This document shows, in pieces, positions 1-7,499 of a DNA stretch of 64,000 nt. This DNA is from CAZOJJ01 sp964580105. Its GTDB lineage: Bacteria; Bacteroidota; Rhodothermia; Rhodothermales; Rubricoccaceae. The first letter of the stretch is position 1. Each line of letters starts with the position of its first letter. The stretch spans positions 20,635 to 84,634 of the forward strand of contig CAZOJJ010000008.1 of NCBI GenBank assembly GCA_964580105.1. Direction: 5' to 3'. A model generated the notes under the pieces. That model was given only the letters and a program-made list of their open reading frames with translations. It was not told the DNA's origin and did no database searches. A program made the position numbers and the translations under genes.

Positions 1-1144
1 CGATGCCGGGGTAGCGGCGGTGGATGAAGTCGAGGATGGCCGCCGCGTGGCGGTTGCTCATCGCGATGACGAGGAGCTGGTGCTGGCGGAGGCGGCCCTG
101 CGCTGCCGCGCCCGGCATCGCCCGCCGGAGCGCGGCGCGCTTCTCGGCGAAGCGCTCGAAGGCGGGGCCGAGGAGCGTCTCGAGGTAGACCTCGTGGAAG
201 CGGAGCTTCTGCCGGGCGAGGTACACGTCCACGTCCTTCGCCGACTCGGCCTCCTCGCGGAGCGCCGAGAGCGTCATCGTCACCTCCTCGCCCGTGTCCT
301 CGCGCATCATCCGGATGGCGTAGTCCACCACGTGGGCATCCACGCGCTTGAGGATGCGGCCCTCCTCGTGGGCGTCGCGCATCGAGACCTCGTGGAGGGC
401 CTCGTAGTACTGGAAGCCCTCGGCGTCCTCGGTGAACGGCACGCCGAAGAGCGTCTTGTTGTCGCTGCGGACGGGCGTGCCGGAGAGGGCCACGCTGGCG
501 GCGTGGGGGAACCGCTGGATGGCCTCGGCCCAGGTGCCGTCGCTCGCGAGGTGGTGGACCTCGTCGAAGACGAACAGCGCCCTGTTACGCCGGCAGTACT
601 CGATGAGCGCCTCGTTGCCCCGTTCGCCGCTGGCGTACTGGTAGGTCGTGACGACGAGGTCCGTGTCGAGGTTCTTCAGGAAGACGCGGTCGGAGTCGGC
701 CGTGCAGAACGAGAAGGGCGGCGCGCCGAGGCCGCGGAACACGTTCGCGAGCTCGACGGGGTCGGCGTACTGGTCGCGGAGGTTGCCGCGCGGGACGAAC
801 ACGACGAGCCGGTCGGCCACGCCCATCGCGCGGGCCACGACGAACGCGGCCAGCGCCGTGATGGTCTTGCCGTAGCCGGGCACGAAGACGCCGAGGCCGG
901 TGCGCTCGCCGCGCGCCAGCGCCTCGGCCCACCGTTCGAGGAAGACCTGCTGGCCGCGCCGGAAGCGGAAGCCGTCCTGGAGCCGGATGCCCGGCAGGGG
1001 CTCGGCCTCGGGGGTGGTTTCGACGGGTTCGGAGAAGGGCGACGGTGTACCGGGGGGGGACGACACCGGGGACGCTACGGGTTCGCTCGCACGGAGGGGG
1101 ACGCCCGCCGCCGTTCGGGCGGCGGGGGGCGGAACATACCACAC
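1..1144 (-). CDS. SF2 DEAD/DEAH-type helicase, 3' part beyond window
   Basis: ATP-dependent superfamily II nucleic-acid helicase or translocase; about 380 N-terminal residues are visible and the gene runs off the left edge. After a Pro/Glu-rich N-terminal stretch of about 60 residues comes a helicase domain with a Walker A-like motif VPGYGKT (minus strand, near 860-885), the Walker B/DExH motif FVFDEVHHLA (near 545-575) and motif III-like ALSGTPVRSD. The frame is open from the edge upwards and has no in-frame ATG; GTG at 1144 is a possible start, but the Pro-rich N-terminus makes the start uncertain. Motif II is DEVHH rather than DEAD/DEAH. The C-terminal RecA-like domain lies outside, so a restriction or defence helicase cannot be told from a repair helicase. 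Confidence 0.8.
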   Translation of the reverse strand, partial: MWYVPPPAARTAAGVPLRASEPVASPVSSPPGTPSPFSEPVETTPEAEPLPGIRLQDGFRFRRGQQVFLERWAEALARGERTGLGVFVPGYGKTITALAAFVVARAMGVADRLVVFVPRGNLRDQYADPVELANVFRGLGAPPFSFCTADSDRVFLKNLDTDLVVTTYQYASGERGNEALIEYCRRNRALFVFDEVHHLASDGTWAEAIQRFPHAASVALSGTPVRSDNKTLFGVPFTEDAEGFQYYEALHEVSMRDAHEEGRILKRVDAHVVDYAIRMMREDTGEEVTMTLSALREEAESAKDVDVYLARQKLRFHEVYLETLLGPAFERFAEKRAALRRAMPGAAAQGRLRQHQLLVIAMSNRHAAAILDFIHRRYPGI

Positions 1145-1223
1145 CCTCGGAGCCGCTGCGCGTGTCACACGGGACCGCGCGGACACGCGCGGCGTAGACG
1201 GGGCGAACTCGCTCTCTGCTTCT

Positions 1224-1712
1224 GTGCGCCCCGCCTTTCTCCTCCTGACCTTCGCGTTTTTCGGGTGCGACTCCGACGAGCCCACCCCGCCCGTCTCGGC
1301 GTACGTCGAGGCGCAGATCGGCGGGGCGGCGTGGGAGGCCGACACCGTCGCCGCCTCGGCCGACGCGCTGGCGCTCGTGCTCTGGGGCCGGAAGAACCGC
1401 GTCACCGACGGCTTCTTCTGCCGCCCCGAACCGTGCGAGGAGCTGGCGTTCGACGTGCGCCCGCCGCCGTCCGGCGCGGTGGCCTACCCGCTGACAGGGC
1501 TCTCTCGCGCCACCTTCACGGTGGCCGACGGGGACGAGGTCCTCCGGTCCTACACCAGCGTGGAGGGGCAGGGCCAGCTGGTCGTAGAAGAGGCCGAGGG
1601 CGGGTGGCTCGCCGGCACCTTCGCCCTCGACCTCGTCAACGACGGCGACGCGGCGGACACGCTCCGCATACGGGGTGGGCGCTTCCGCGTGCCGTTCGTT
1701 CCGGGTGGCTAG
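1224..1712 (+). CDS. Lipoprotein of unknown function, DUF6252-like
   Basis: Short secreted lipoprotein of 162 residues. The GTG at 1224 was chosen because it gives a compact signal peptide MRPAFLLLTFAFFGC with a lipobox ending in Cys15; the open frame further upstream codes only Arg/Ser-rich, non-protein-like sequence. The mature part resembles the small Bacteroidota beta-sandwich lipoproteins of the DUF6252 type, with an early G-x-x-W motif (GGAAWEAD) and a late pattern of alternating strands ending in GGRFRVPF. That assignment is from memory of the pattern. It lies divergent from the helicase and convergent with the OmpA-domain gene, whose 3' end it overlaps by 4 nt. Confidence 0.7.
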   Translation: MRPAFLLLTFAFFGCDSDEPTPPVSAYVEAQIGGAAWEADTVAASADALALVLWGRKNRVTDGFFCRPEPCEELAFDVRPPPSGAVAYPLTGLSRATFTVADGDEVLRSYTSVEGQGQLVVEEAEGGWLAGTFALDLVNDGDAADTLRIRGGRFRVPFVPGG

Positions 1713-2269
1713 AGCCGCACCAGCTCGACGCGCCGGTTCTGCTGGCGGCCTTCCGGTGCGGCGTTGTCGGCCACCGGCTGCGTCTGCCCGAGGCCGACGG
1801 CCTCGAGCCGGTTCGCCGCGATGCCCTGGCGCACGAGGTAGGCGCGGACGGCGTGGGCGCGCCGCTCGGAGAGCGTCTGATTCGAGGCCGCGTTGCCGGT
1901 GTCGTCCGTGTGGCCCTCGATGCGGAGGCGCAGGTCCGGGTGCTGCTGGAGCATCTGCGTCATCTCCTGGAGGGTCGGGGTGGAGACGGGGCGGATCTGA
2001 GCGCTGCCGGTGGTGAAGAAGATGCCCTGCGTGGCGACGCGTCCCTCGGCCATGAGCGCGTCGTAGAGCGAGAGCTCACTCTCGGCGATGCGGATGGGCC
2101 CGATGTACATCGGGCTCCGCTCGCTCGCCCCATAGAGGACCTCGACGTGGAGCGCCTCCGTGCGGGGGAGCACGGCGTTAGGAATGTTGGCCACCCGGTT
2201 CGCGCCGACGAACGTCTTGACGTACTCGCCCTCGAGCGCCTCGCGGAGGGGGGCGACTAACGCGTCCAC
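1709..2269 (-). CDS. OmpA-like C-terminal domain protein without a signal peptide
   Basis: 186-residue frame that starts at GTG 2269 inside the 3' end of the M1 peptidase gene (13-nt overlap, different frame). The last 110 residues are a clear OmpA/MotB peptidoglycan-binding domain: IFFTTGSAQIRP, then GHTDDTGNAASNQTLSERRA (the Asp and Arg that hold meso-diaminopimelate) and NRRVEL near the end. The first 75 residues hold FVGANRVANIPNAVLPR. Family members normally carry a signal peptide or lipobox and a longer N-terminal domain, and neither is visible here. It could be translationally coupled to the peptidase, or be the remnant of a longer OmpA gene cut by a deletion. Domain is certain; status as an intact gene is not. 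Confidence 0.65.
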   Translation of the reverse strand: MDALVAPLREALEGEYVKTFVGANRVANIPNAVLPRTEALHVEVLYGASERSPMYIGPIRIAESELSLYDALMAEGRVATQGIFFTTGSAQIRPVSTPTLQEMTQMLQQHPDLRLRIEGHTDDTGNAASNQTLSERRAHAVRAYLVRQGIAANRLEAVGLGQTQPVADNAAPEGRQQNRRVELVRL

Positions 2270-4242
2270 GCGTCGTTGCTCCGGTCCATGTCGGGCAGGA
2301 GGCGGTCGGGGTCGAGCGTGACGGAGCGTACGTCCGGCCCGGCGCCGAGCGTGGCCGTGTCGCTCAGGAAGAACGCCTCGACGGGGAGGCGCAGCGTCTC
2401 GGCGCGCCCGTCGTCGTACGTGACTGCGACGGGGACGGGGAAGACGAGGCCGCCCCGGTTCTCGACCGTGATCGTCGTGCCCGCCTCGCCCGCCTCGACG
2501 GACGCGACGGCGACGTCGAACGAGTCGGTCGTCATGAACCAGCCGCGCCAGAACCAGTCGAGGTCCTCGCCGGCCACGTCCTCGATGGTGCGAAAGAGGT
2601 CGGCCGGCTGGGGGTGCTTGTAGGCCCAGCGGCGGATGTATGCGCGGAAGGCGTCGTCGAAACGCTCCTCGCCGAGGACGACGTGGCGGAGGATCTGGAG
2701 CCCTTTGGCCGGCTTGCGGTAGGCGAGCCAGCCGAGCGACTCGCGGCGGAGCTGGTCGGGGTACGTCATCAAGGCCTGGTCGGCGGCGTAGGGCTCGTTG
2801 AAGTAGTCGCGCGTGGCCTCGTCGCCGGTCAGGCGGATCATGCGGACCTCGTCCGCCCGTCCGTATCCGGGCTGCCCGGGGCGGCGCTGCTCGTCGTAAA
2901 AGACGCGGCCGGAGACGGTGTTGAGGAACGTGTTGAGCCCCTCGTCCATCCACGCGTGCCGCCGCTCGTCGGAGCCGACGATCATCGGAAACCAGTTGTG
3001 GCCGAGCTCGTGGTCGAGGGTGCCCCAGAGGCCCATGTGGCGGGACTCGGCCGACGTGAACTGGATCATCGGGTACTCCATCCCGCCCACGATGCCGCCG
3101 ACGGAAATGGCGACGGGGTACGGGTAGGGGTACCAGACGGAGTTGTTGAGGATGCTGTAGCGGCCGTAGAGGGCGGCCTCCTCCCAGCCGGGCTCCTCGG
3201 GCGTGCCGAGCCCCTCGTGCGGGTACGCCGCCAGCACGAGCACGTCGTTCGTCGTCCCGTCCAGTTGCTCGACCGCCGCGCCGGTGCCGTCGAGGATGAA
3301 GGCGGCCGAGCCAGCCCAGGCGAAGTCGCGTACGTTCTCGGCGCGGAAGCGCCACGTCAGCGTGCCGTCCATCGCCGGGCGGCTCTCGGGCGTGCCCACC
3401 TCGTCGGGCGCGACGATGGGGACGGTGGCGGCGGCCGTCCGGGCGCGGGCGAGGCGTTGTTGCTGAGCGGGCGTGAACACCTCGGTCTCGTTCTGGAGCG
3501 CGCCCGTGGCCACGACGGTCATCGAGGCGGGCAGGGTCAGGCTCACGTCGAAGTCGCCGTAGTCGAGGTAGAACTCACCCTGGCCGAGGTAGGGCATCGC
3601 GTTCCACCCGTTGACGTCGTCGAAGACGGCGACGCGGGGGAACCACTGGGCGAACTCGTAGACGGTCCCGCGCGCGGCCTCGAAGCGGCCCATCCGGTCG
3701 GACCCGTACTCGGGCGAGACGAACGCGTAGGGGATCGTGAGCGTGAGCGTGCCGCCGTTGGCCGGGAGCGGCTGGTGGAGCGCGACGCGCATTCGGGTGT
3801 CGTCCACCCACGTCGCCGGTTCGTAGCGCCGCCCGTCCTGGGCGACGGTGACCGTGCCGAGGTCGTAGCCGCCTTCGGCGAAGGCGCCGCGCCAGCGGGA
3901 GTCGGCCGGGAGGAGGGCCGCGCCGCGGCTGTCGGGCGCGAAGAGGTTCTGCTCCAGGTGGAGCCAGAGGTGGTCGAGCGCCTGCGGGCTGTGGTTCGTG
4001 TACGTCAGCGTGACCGTGCCCTCGATGCGGTGATCGGTGGTGTCGAGGCTCGCTTCGATGCGGTAGTCGGCCTCGTTCTGCCAGTAGGCCGGGCCGGGCG
4101 CGCCGTTGGCGGCGCGGTACGGGTTGGGCGTGGGGAGGTCCAGCGGTGCGAAGGCGGTGTTGTTCGTCTCGGGCAGCGGCTGGGCCGAGGCGGGGAGGAC
4201 GAGGGCGACGAGCAGCGCCAGCGGCGCGAAGCGGTGGAGCAT
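2257..4242 (-). CDS. M1-family metallopeptidase, secreted
   Basis: Secreted gluzincin aminopeptidase of 661 residues. ATG 4242 was preferred to an in-frame ATG 42 nt upstream because it starts a classic signal peptide (MLHRFAPLALLVALVLPASA). The N-terminal beta domain is followed by the M1 substrate motif GGMEY at 386-390 and the zinc site HELGHNW with His411, Glu412 and His415; Glu434 in MDEGLN is the third ligand at the expected spacing. The C-terminus ends LLPDMDRSNDAWTR, an ending I recall for Rhodothermota/Bacteroidota M1 homologues, so the gene looks complete. It probably degrades peptides in the periplasm or outside the cell. An OmpA-domain frame overlaps its last 13 nt. Confidence 0.92.
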   Translation of the reverse strand: MLHRFAPLALLVALVLPASAQPLPETNNTAFAPLDLPTPNPYRAANGAPGPAYWQNEADYRIEASLDTTDHRIEGTVTLTYTNHSPQALDHLWLHLEQNLFAPDSRGAALLPADSRWRGAFAEGGYDLGTVTVAQDGRRYEPATWVDDTRMRVALHQPLPANGGTLTLTIPYAFVSPEYGSDRMGRFEAARGTVYEFAQWFPRVAVFDDVNGWNAMPYLGQGEFYLDYGDFDVSLTLPASMTVVATGALQNETEVFTPAQQQRLARARTAAATVPIVAPDEVGTPESRPAMDGTLTWRFRAENVRDFAWAGSAAFILDGTGAAVEQLDGTTNDVLVLAAYPHEGLGTPEEPGWEEAALYGRYSILNNSVWYPYPYPVAISVGGIVGGMEYPMIQFTSAESRHMGLWGTLDHELGHNWFPMIVGSDERRHAWMDEGLNTFLNTVSGRVFYDEQRRPGQPGYGRADEVRMIRLTGDEATRDYFNEPYAADQALMTYPDQLRRESLGWLAYRKPAKGLQILRHVVLGEERFDDAFRAYIRRWAYKHPQPADLFRTIEDVAGEDLDWFWRGWFMTTDSFDVAVASVEAGEAGTTITVENRGGLVFPVPVAVTYDDGRAETLRLPVEAFFLSDTATLGAGPDVRSVTLDPDRLLPDMDRSNDAWTR

Positions 4243-4343
4243 GAGGGGCGGGATCCGCGAGCGAAAGGGGTAGCGGGTTCCCAACGTCGGAGGCGCACGG
4301 AGGGTTGCCCACGCGGCTGTGATTTCGGATCGCGCTCCGTTTC

Positions 4344-4529
4344 ATGGCCGTTCTCCAGGTCTACGCCGTCCGAGGTTGCCTCGTCCAGTCGGCTGACCTC
4401 GGCGCGCTCCCGGCCGGGCCGCACAGCGTCGCCCTCAACGCGTCGGGCCTCGCGCCGGGGTTCTACCCCATCCGTCTCGGGACGGCCTCGGGGCAGCAGG
4501 CCGCGCGGCGGCTCCTGCGCGTCGAGTAG
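4344..4529 (+). pseudogene. Orphan T9SS C-terminal sorting-domain fragment
   Basis: A 61-codon frame with no passenger domain. It reads like the last 60 residues of a type IX secretion cargo: VYAVRGCLVQSADLG, then LPAGPHSVALNASGLAPGFY and RRLLRVE at the end, which are the conserved strands of the Por-type sorting domain. The typical YPNPF motif and everything before it are absent, and the 80 bases upstream show no coding continuation. I infer the 3' remnant of a deleted T9SS cargo gene; expression as a separate peptide is unlikely. Confidence 0.6.
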
Positions 4530-4549
4530 CCGCGAAGCTTCGCCGTCGG

Positions 4550-4921
4550 CTACTCGACCGTCACCGTTACTTCTGCCTCGCTCGTCCGGGGGACCTCGAC
4601 CTCGAAGGGCGACTCGTCGGAGGCCCAGTACGTGAAGTGATCCGTGCCGGTGAAACCGGGCGCCGGGGTGTAGACGAGGCGGGCGTAGCCGTCGTCGTCC
4701 CACGTCGTCTCGACCTGCCCCCCCTGCTCCGAGGTGTGGTCGTAGCTGACGATGGTGAGGTTGTCGCCGTCGTCGTTGGCCAGCACGTCGATGGTGACGG
4801 ATTGGCCGGGGGAGGTGGAGGCGGTGTCGTCGTGAGCCTCAAAGCCGCCGAGGCCGAGGAGGTCGCAGGCGGAGAGGGCGAGGAGGGCGGTGAGGCTCAG
4901 GGCGAGGGGGAGGATGCGCAT
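4550..4921 (-). CDS. Lipoprotein with one cadherin-like/Big (tandem-95 type) domain
   Basis: 123-residue SpII lipoprotein: signal peptide MRILPLALSLTALLALSAC gives Cys19. The mature part is one complete bacterial immunoglobulin-like repeat of the kind found in tandem in large adhesins: SVTIDVLANDDGDNLTI, then YTPAPGFTGTDHFTYWASD and a closing EAEVTVTVE strand. It is normally a repeating module; here it stands alone on a lipid anchor. The ligand is unknown. It lies 69 nt downstream of the vWA lipoprotein gene on the same strand and may be co-transcribed with it. Confidence 0.75.
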   Translation of the reverse strand: MRILPLALSLTALLALSACDLLGLGGFEAHDDTASTSPGQSVTIDVLANDDGDNLTIVSYDHTSEQGGQVETTWDDDGYARLVYTPAPGFTGTDHFTYWASDESPFEVEVPRTSEAEVTVTVE

Positions 4922-4990
4922 GGGAAGCCGAAGGGTTGTGCGAGAGTTAGGGCCACGGCCGACAGCAGCGCGCAGAGGATTCTGGGGAAA

Positions 4991-6043
4991 TCACTCTCCC
5001 ACGCTGGAGACAGGATGTGAGGTGAAATGCGCGGCGGTGGCTGGGGGAACTGTGAACTGGAACGAGGCCGACGCGCTCGCACCCCCACTGGACAGCTGGA
5101 GCCGGCCCTCAACGCGCTGGCCGGGCTGGAGAGCCTCAAACCCTGGACCGGAGAGGGTCACGTCATAGGTGAGACTACCCTGCGCTGCCGCCGTCGCGAT
5201 GCTCACGTAGATCCGCTGAATGGCTGTGGGGTCGTTGGGAGCGATGCCTGCATAGGCCGCGCCGGTGCAGTTGGCGATGGCCCGCATCTCTTCGACGGCG
5301 GCGGGGTCGGCATCGGGGGAGAGGTCCGAGGCCGGCCCGAGGCCGATGGCAAAAATCGGGACGCCCAGGCGAACGGCCTCTTGACACACCTCGTCACGAC
5401 GGTGGGCGTCGTTTGGCTGCCCATCCGAAAAGAGGACGATGGCCTTGCGGAGGGAGGGTGCCGACCTCGGCCCACTAGCAAACTCAAACAGCGTTTTTCT
5501 GAGGGCATAATACGTATTCGTCCCCCCAGAGGCCCCGATTTGCTCGATGCCTTGGCGAAGGCGAGTGAGGTCCGACAGAAAAGGTGCTCGCATTTGCCAG
5601 TTGCTGCTGTAGCTGTAGACGGCCGCTTGCCAATCGAGGCCGGGCGTCTGTGCAAGGTGCTCCACGAAATCGATGGCGCCGGCGACACGGAGCCGGAGGG
5701 GGTCCGTATCGCGCATGCTCCCACTTTCATCGATCACGAGCGCTACGCGGAGGGGCTGGTCTGAAGCCGGGTCGGCCCGCCCGAACTGGGCAGTCGCGTC
5801 GACGCCGCCTGGCGTAGCGACGGCAACCTCCGCCTCGACACCCTCGTCCAGGATGGAGGCGCCTTCCTCATCGAGGGGCGTCGCGACGATTTCGAAGGCG
5901 CCGGTATCCAGAAAGTCCAGCGAGACGCGCGTCCCGATGAGGAGCACCTCGTTCACGGCGGGGCCGCTGCGGAAGAGGTCACAGCCCGGCAGCGCGAACA
6001 GGCTCGCACCGAGCACGGCAAAGACGATGGGGGAACGAATCAT
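4991..6043 (-). CDS. vWA-domain lipoprotein
   Basis: 350-residue lipoprotein starting at ATG 6043; signal peptide and lipobox FALPGC give Cys21. Residues 98-290 form a von Willebrand factor A domain with an intact MIDAS metal site (DESGS at 105-109; GGTNTYYAL holds the MIDAS Thr; LFSDGQPND holds the third loop). A C-terminal beta domain of about 80 residues follows. Such lipoproteins bind protein partners through a divalent metal in the envelope. Codon use is slightly less G+C-rich than the neighbours. It shares a minus-strand run with the small OMP (38-nt gap) and the Big-domain lipoprotein. Confidence 0.85.
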   Translation of the reverse strand: MIRSPIVFAVLGASLFALPGCDLFRSGPAVNEVLLIGTRVSLDFLDTGAFEIVATPLDEEGASILDEGVEAEVAVATPGGVDATAQFGRADPASDQPLRVALVIDESGSMRDTDPLRLRVAGAIDFVEHLAQTPGLDWQAAVYSYSSNWQMRAPFLSDLTRLRQGIEQIGASGGTNTYYALRKTLFEFASGPRSAPSLRKAIVLFSDGQPNDAHRRDEVCQEAVRLGVPIFAIGLGPASDLSPDADPAAVEEMRAIANCTGAAYAGIAPNDPTAIQRIYVSIATAAAQGSLTYDVTLSGPGFEALQPGQRVEGRLQLSSGGASASASFQFTVPPATAAHFTSHPVSSVGE

Positions 6044-6081
6044 GACGCAGAAGGGCGAGACCGGCCGGGGGGCGAGGCCCC

Positions 6082-6618
6082 TCAGAACCGGTAGTGGATG
6101 CCGCCGCCGTAGCTCAGCGCCGAGAACCCGCCGTAGGTCTCGAACCCGACGAACGCCAGCCCCACCTCGGCGCTGAGCGTGATGGGCAGGAACGGCTCGC
6201 CGGGGGCGCCGAGGAGTTGCTCGAGGAAGGCCTCGGCGCCCACGCCGACCGACGCCCCGGGCACCGACTCCCCGACGCCCAGGAAGCTGTAGTGCCACAC
6301 GCCGCCGCCGCCGTAGGCGTAGAGGTCGTAGTCCCCGTCGCGGCGGTAGCGGTAGAGCACGCGGCCTCCGACGTTGGTCAGGTTCCCCATAAAGTCCGCC
6401 ACGCCCTCGGCGGTCAGCTTCTCGTTGAGGTGGTACTGGAGGCTGAGGCCGTAGGTGGGCCACGAGCTCTGGAGGCCGGCGCTGAACCGAGCGGCACGAG
6501 AAGGAGAGTCCTCCACGGTCGGTGGGTTCTCGGGCGTTTGTGCTCGCGCGGTGTCTGGCGCCGCCGCGAAGGCCAGCGCGACGAGCGCAAGGAGGAGGTG
6601 GGAGTAGAGACGGTTCAT
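6082..6618 (-). CDS. Small outer-membrane beta-barrel protein
   Basis: 178 residues from ATG 6618, preferred over upstream ATG because it begins a signal peptide (MNRLYSHLLLALVALAFAAA, cleavage near TARA-QT). The mature part has alternating Gly/aromatic strands (VLYRYRRDGDYDLYAYGGGG, YGGGIHYRF) and ends in Phe, as expected of an 8-stranded barrel inserted by BamA. Function unknown. It lies just upstream of the vWA lipoprotein, suggesting an envelope operon. Confidence 0.7.
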   Translation of the reverse strand: MNRLYSHLLLALVALAFAAAPDTARAQTPENPPTVEDSPSRAARFSAGLQSSWPTYGLSLQYHLNEKLTAEGVADFMGNLTNVGGRVLYRYRRDGDYDLYAYGGGGVWHYSFLGVGESVPGASVGVGAEAFLEQLLGAPGEPFLPITLSAEVGLAFVGFETYGGFSALSYGGGIHYRF

Positions 6619-6756
6619 GGCAGGTGGGGCGGGTGAGTGTGAATGGGAAGGCGCCGGGTGGCTCCGGCGTGCGGAAAAATGCTGGCCAGGAACGGAAGTC
6701 GAAGTTGGGCTCACCGGAGCAAGACCACCTCCTCATCCAGCGAGTTCGTACTGCGA

Positions 6757-7299
6757 TCAATCGCCATCCGAATCATCGTCCAAGGGGGATCTGAATGCTC
6801 CACTGACGTTCACGATCTGGCCCTCTGTACCGAGGACCGGCCCTTGGAACTCGAACGTTCCCTCCGCCCAATCATCCGACAGCATTGTGATCTCAACATG
6901 ACCGGTGCTACCGGGGGCATCAGGGCCACTGATAACCTGCACTCCATTATAAATCAGGCCGAAGGTGCCATATTCGCCCAGGTCGTAAGTGGAGCCGGCA
7001 TCAATGTGGTCGAGAGTTGTGAGTTGGAGTACGATAGAATTGGTAATGGATTCGGGGTCGGTAAGAAATAGGTGCAATAAATTAAAAGATTTAGGATTAG
7101 GTTCCGAGGAGATCGTTCCAGCAGCGTGTCCATTGTCCCAGGAGCCAGTCACAGCTCCAGAGAGCGTGGCCTCGCTGTAACCAAACTCGGCCTCGTCATC
7201 GTTTCTACCCCGATCAACGGCGCTATCGTCACAAGAGGAGAGCGTCAAAGAGAACATGAGCAGGGTGCAGAGCCAAGCGAGAGAGATAGATCTGGTCAT
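6757..7299 (-). CDS. Lipoprotein of unknown function, lower G+C
   Basis: 180 residues from ATG 7299: signal peptide with lipobox SLTLSSC. The mature part (SGAVTGSWDN, then SFNLLHLFLTDPESI, then GTFEFQGPV) has the strand pattern of the DUF6252-like lipoproteins also suggested for 1224-1712, but the relation is weak. The gene and its surroundings (6757-7400) are visibly richer in A and T than the rest of the window (for example ATTAAAAGATTTAGG), with less biased third positions, which suggests more recent acquisition. The C-terminus is acidic (DDDSDGD). Confidence 0.7.
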   Translation of the reverse strand: MTRSISLAWLCTLLMFSLTLSSCDDSAVDRGRNDDEAEFGYSEATLSGAVTGSWDNGHAAGTISSEPNPKSFNLLHLFLTDPESITNSIVLQLTTLDHIDAGSTYDLGEYGTFGLIYNGVQVISGPDAPGSTGHVEITMLSDDWAEGTFEFQGPVLGTEGQIVNVSGAFRSPLDDDSDGD

Positions 7300-7499
7300 G
7301 ACTGGCTTGGAGTTGCTGGGAAATCGCACCGCTAGTGGTGACGGCTGGCGTCTGTTACTGTAGAGGGAGCTCTCGAGTGTTGCGAGCGCCTGGCGCCCTT
7401 GCTGTCGCAAGCTCCCGCGCCGGTTTCTGCTCATCCCGCCAATCCGGGTGCGGAATCCGTCCCGTCGGATAACCCGCCCGCCGCGTCGCATCCCGCGCC
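7300..7499. other. 200-nt intergenic region
   Basis: Separates two minus-strand genes: the stop of the hybrid kinase lies at 7500 and the lipoprotein start at 7299. The half nearest the lipoprotein is A+T-richer and must carry its promoter, but I find no clear -7 element. No hairpin with a T tract is evident after the kinase stop. Confidence 0.4.

Noticed and set aside
20..2260. Very long plus-strand open frame
   Set aside because: Arg/Val/Glu-rich composition with no domain; it is the antisense of the helicase and M1/OmpA genes, kept open by high G+C.
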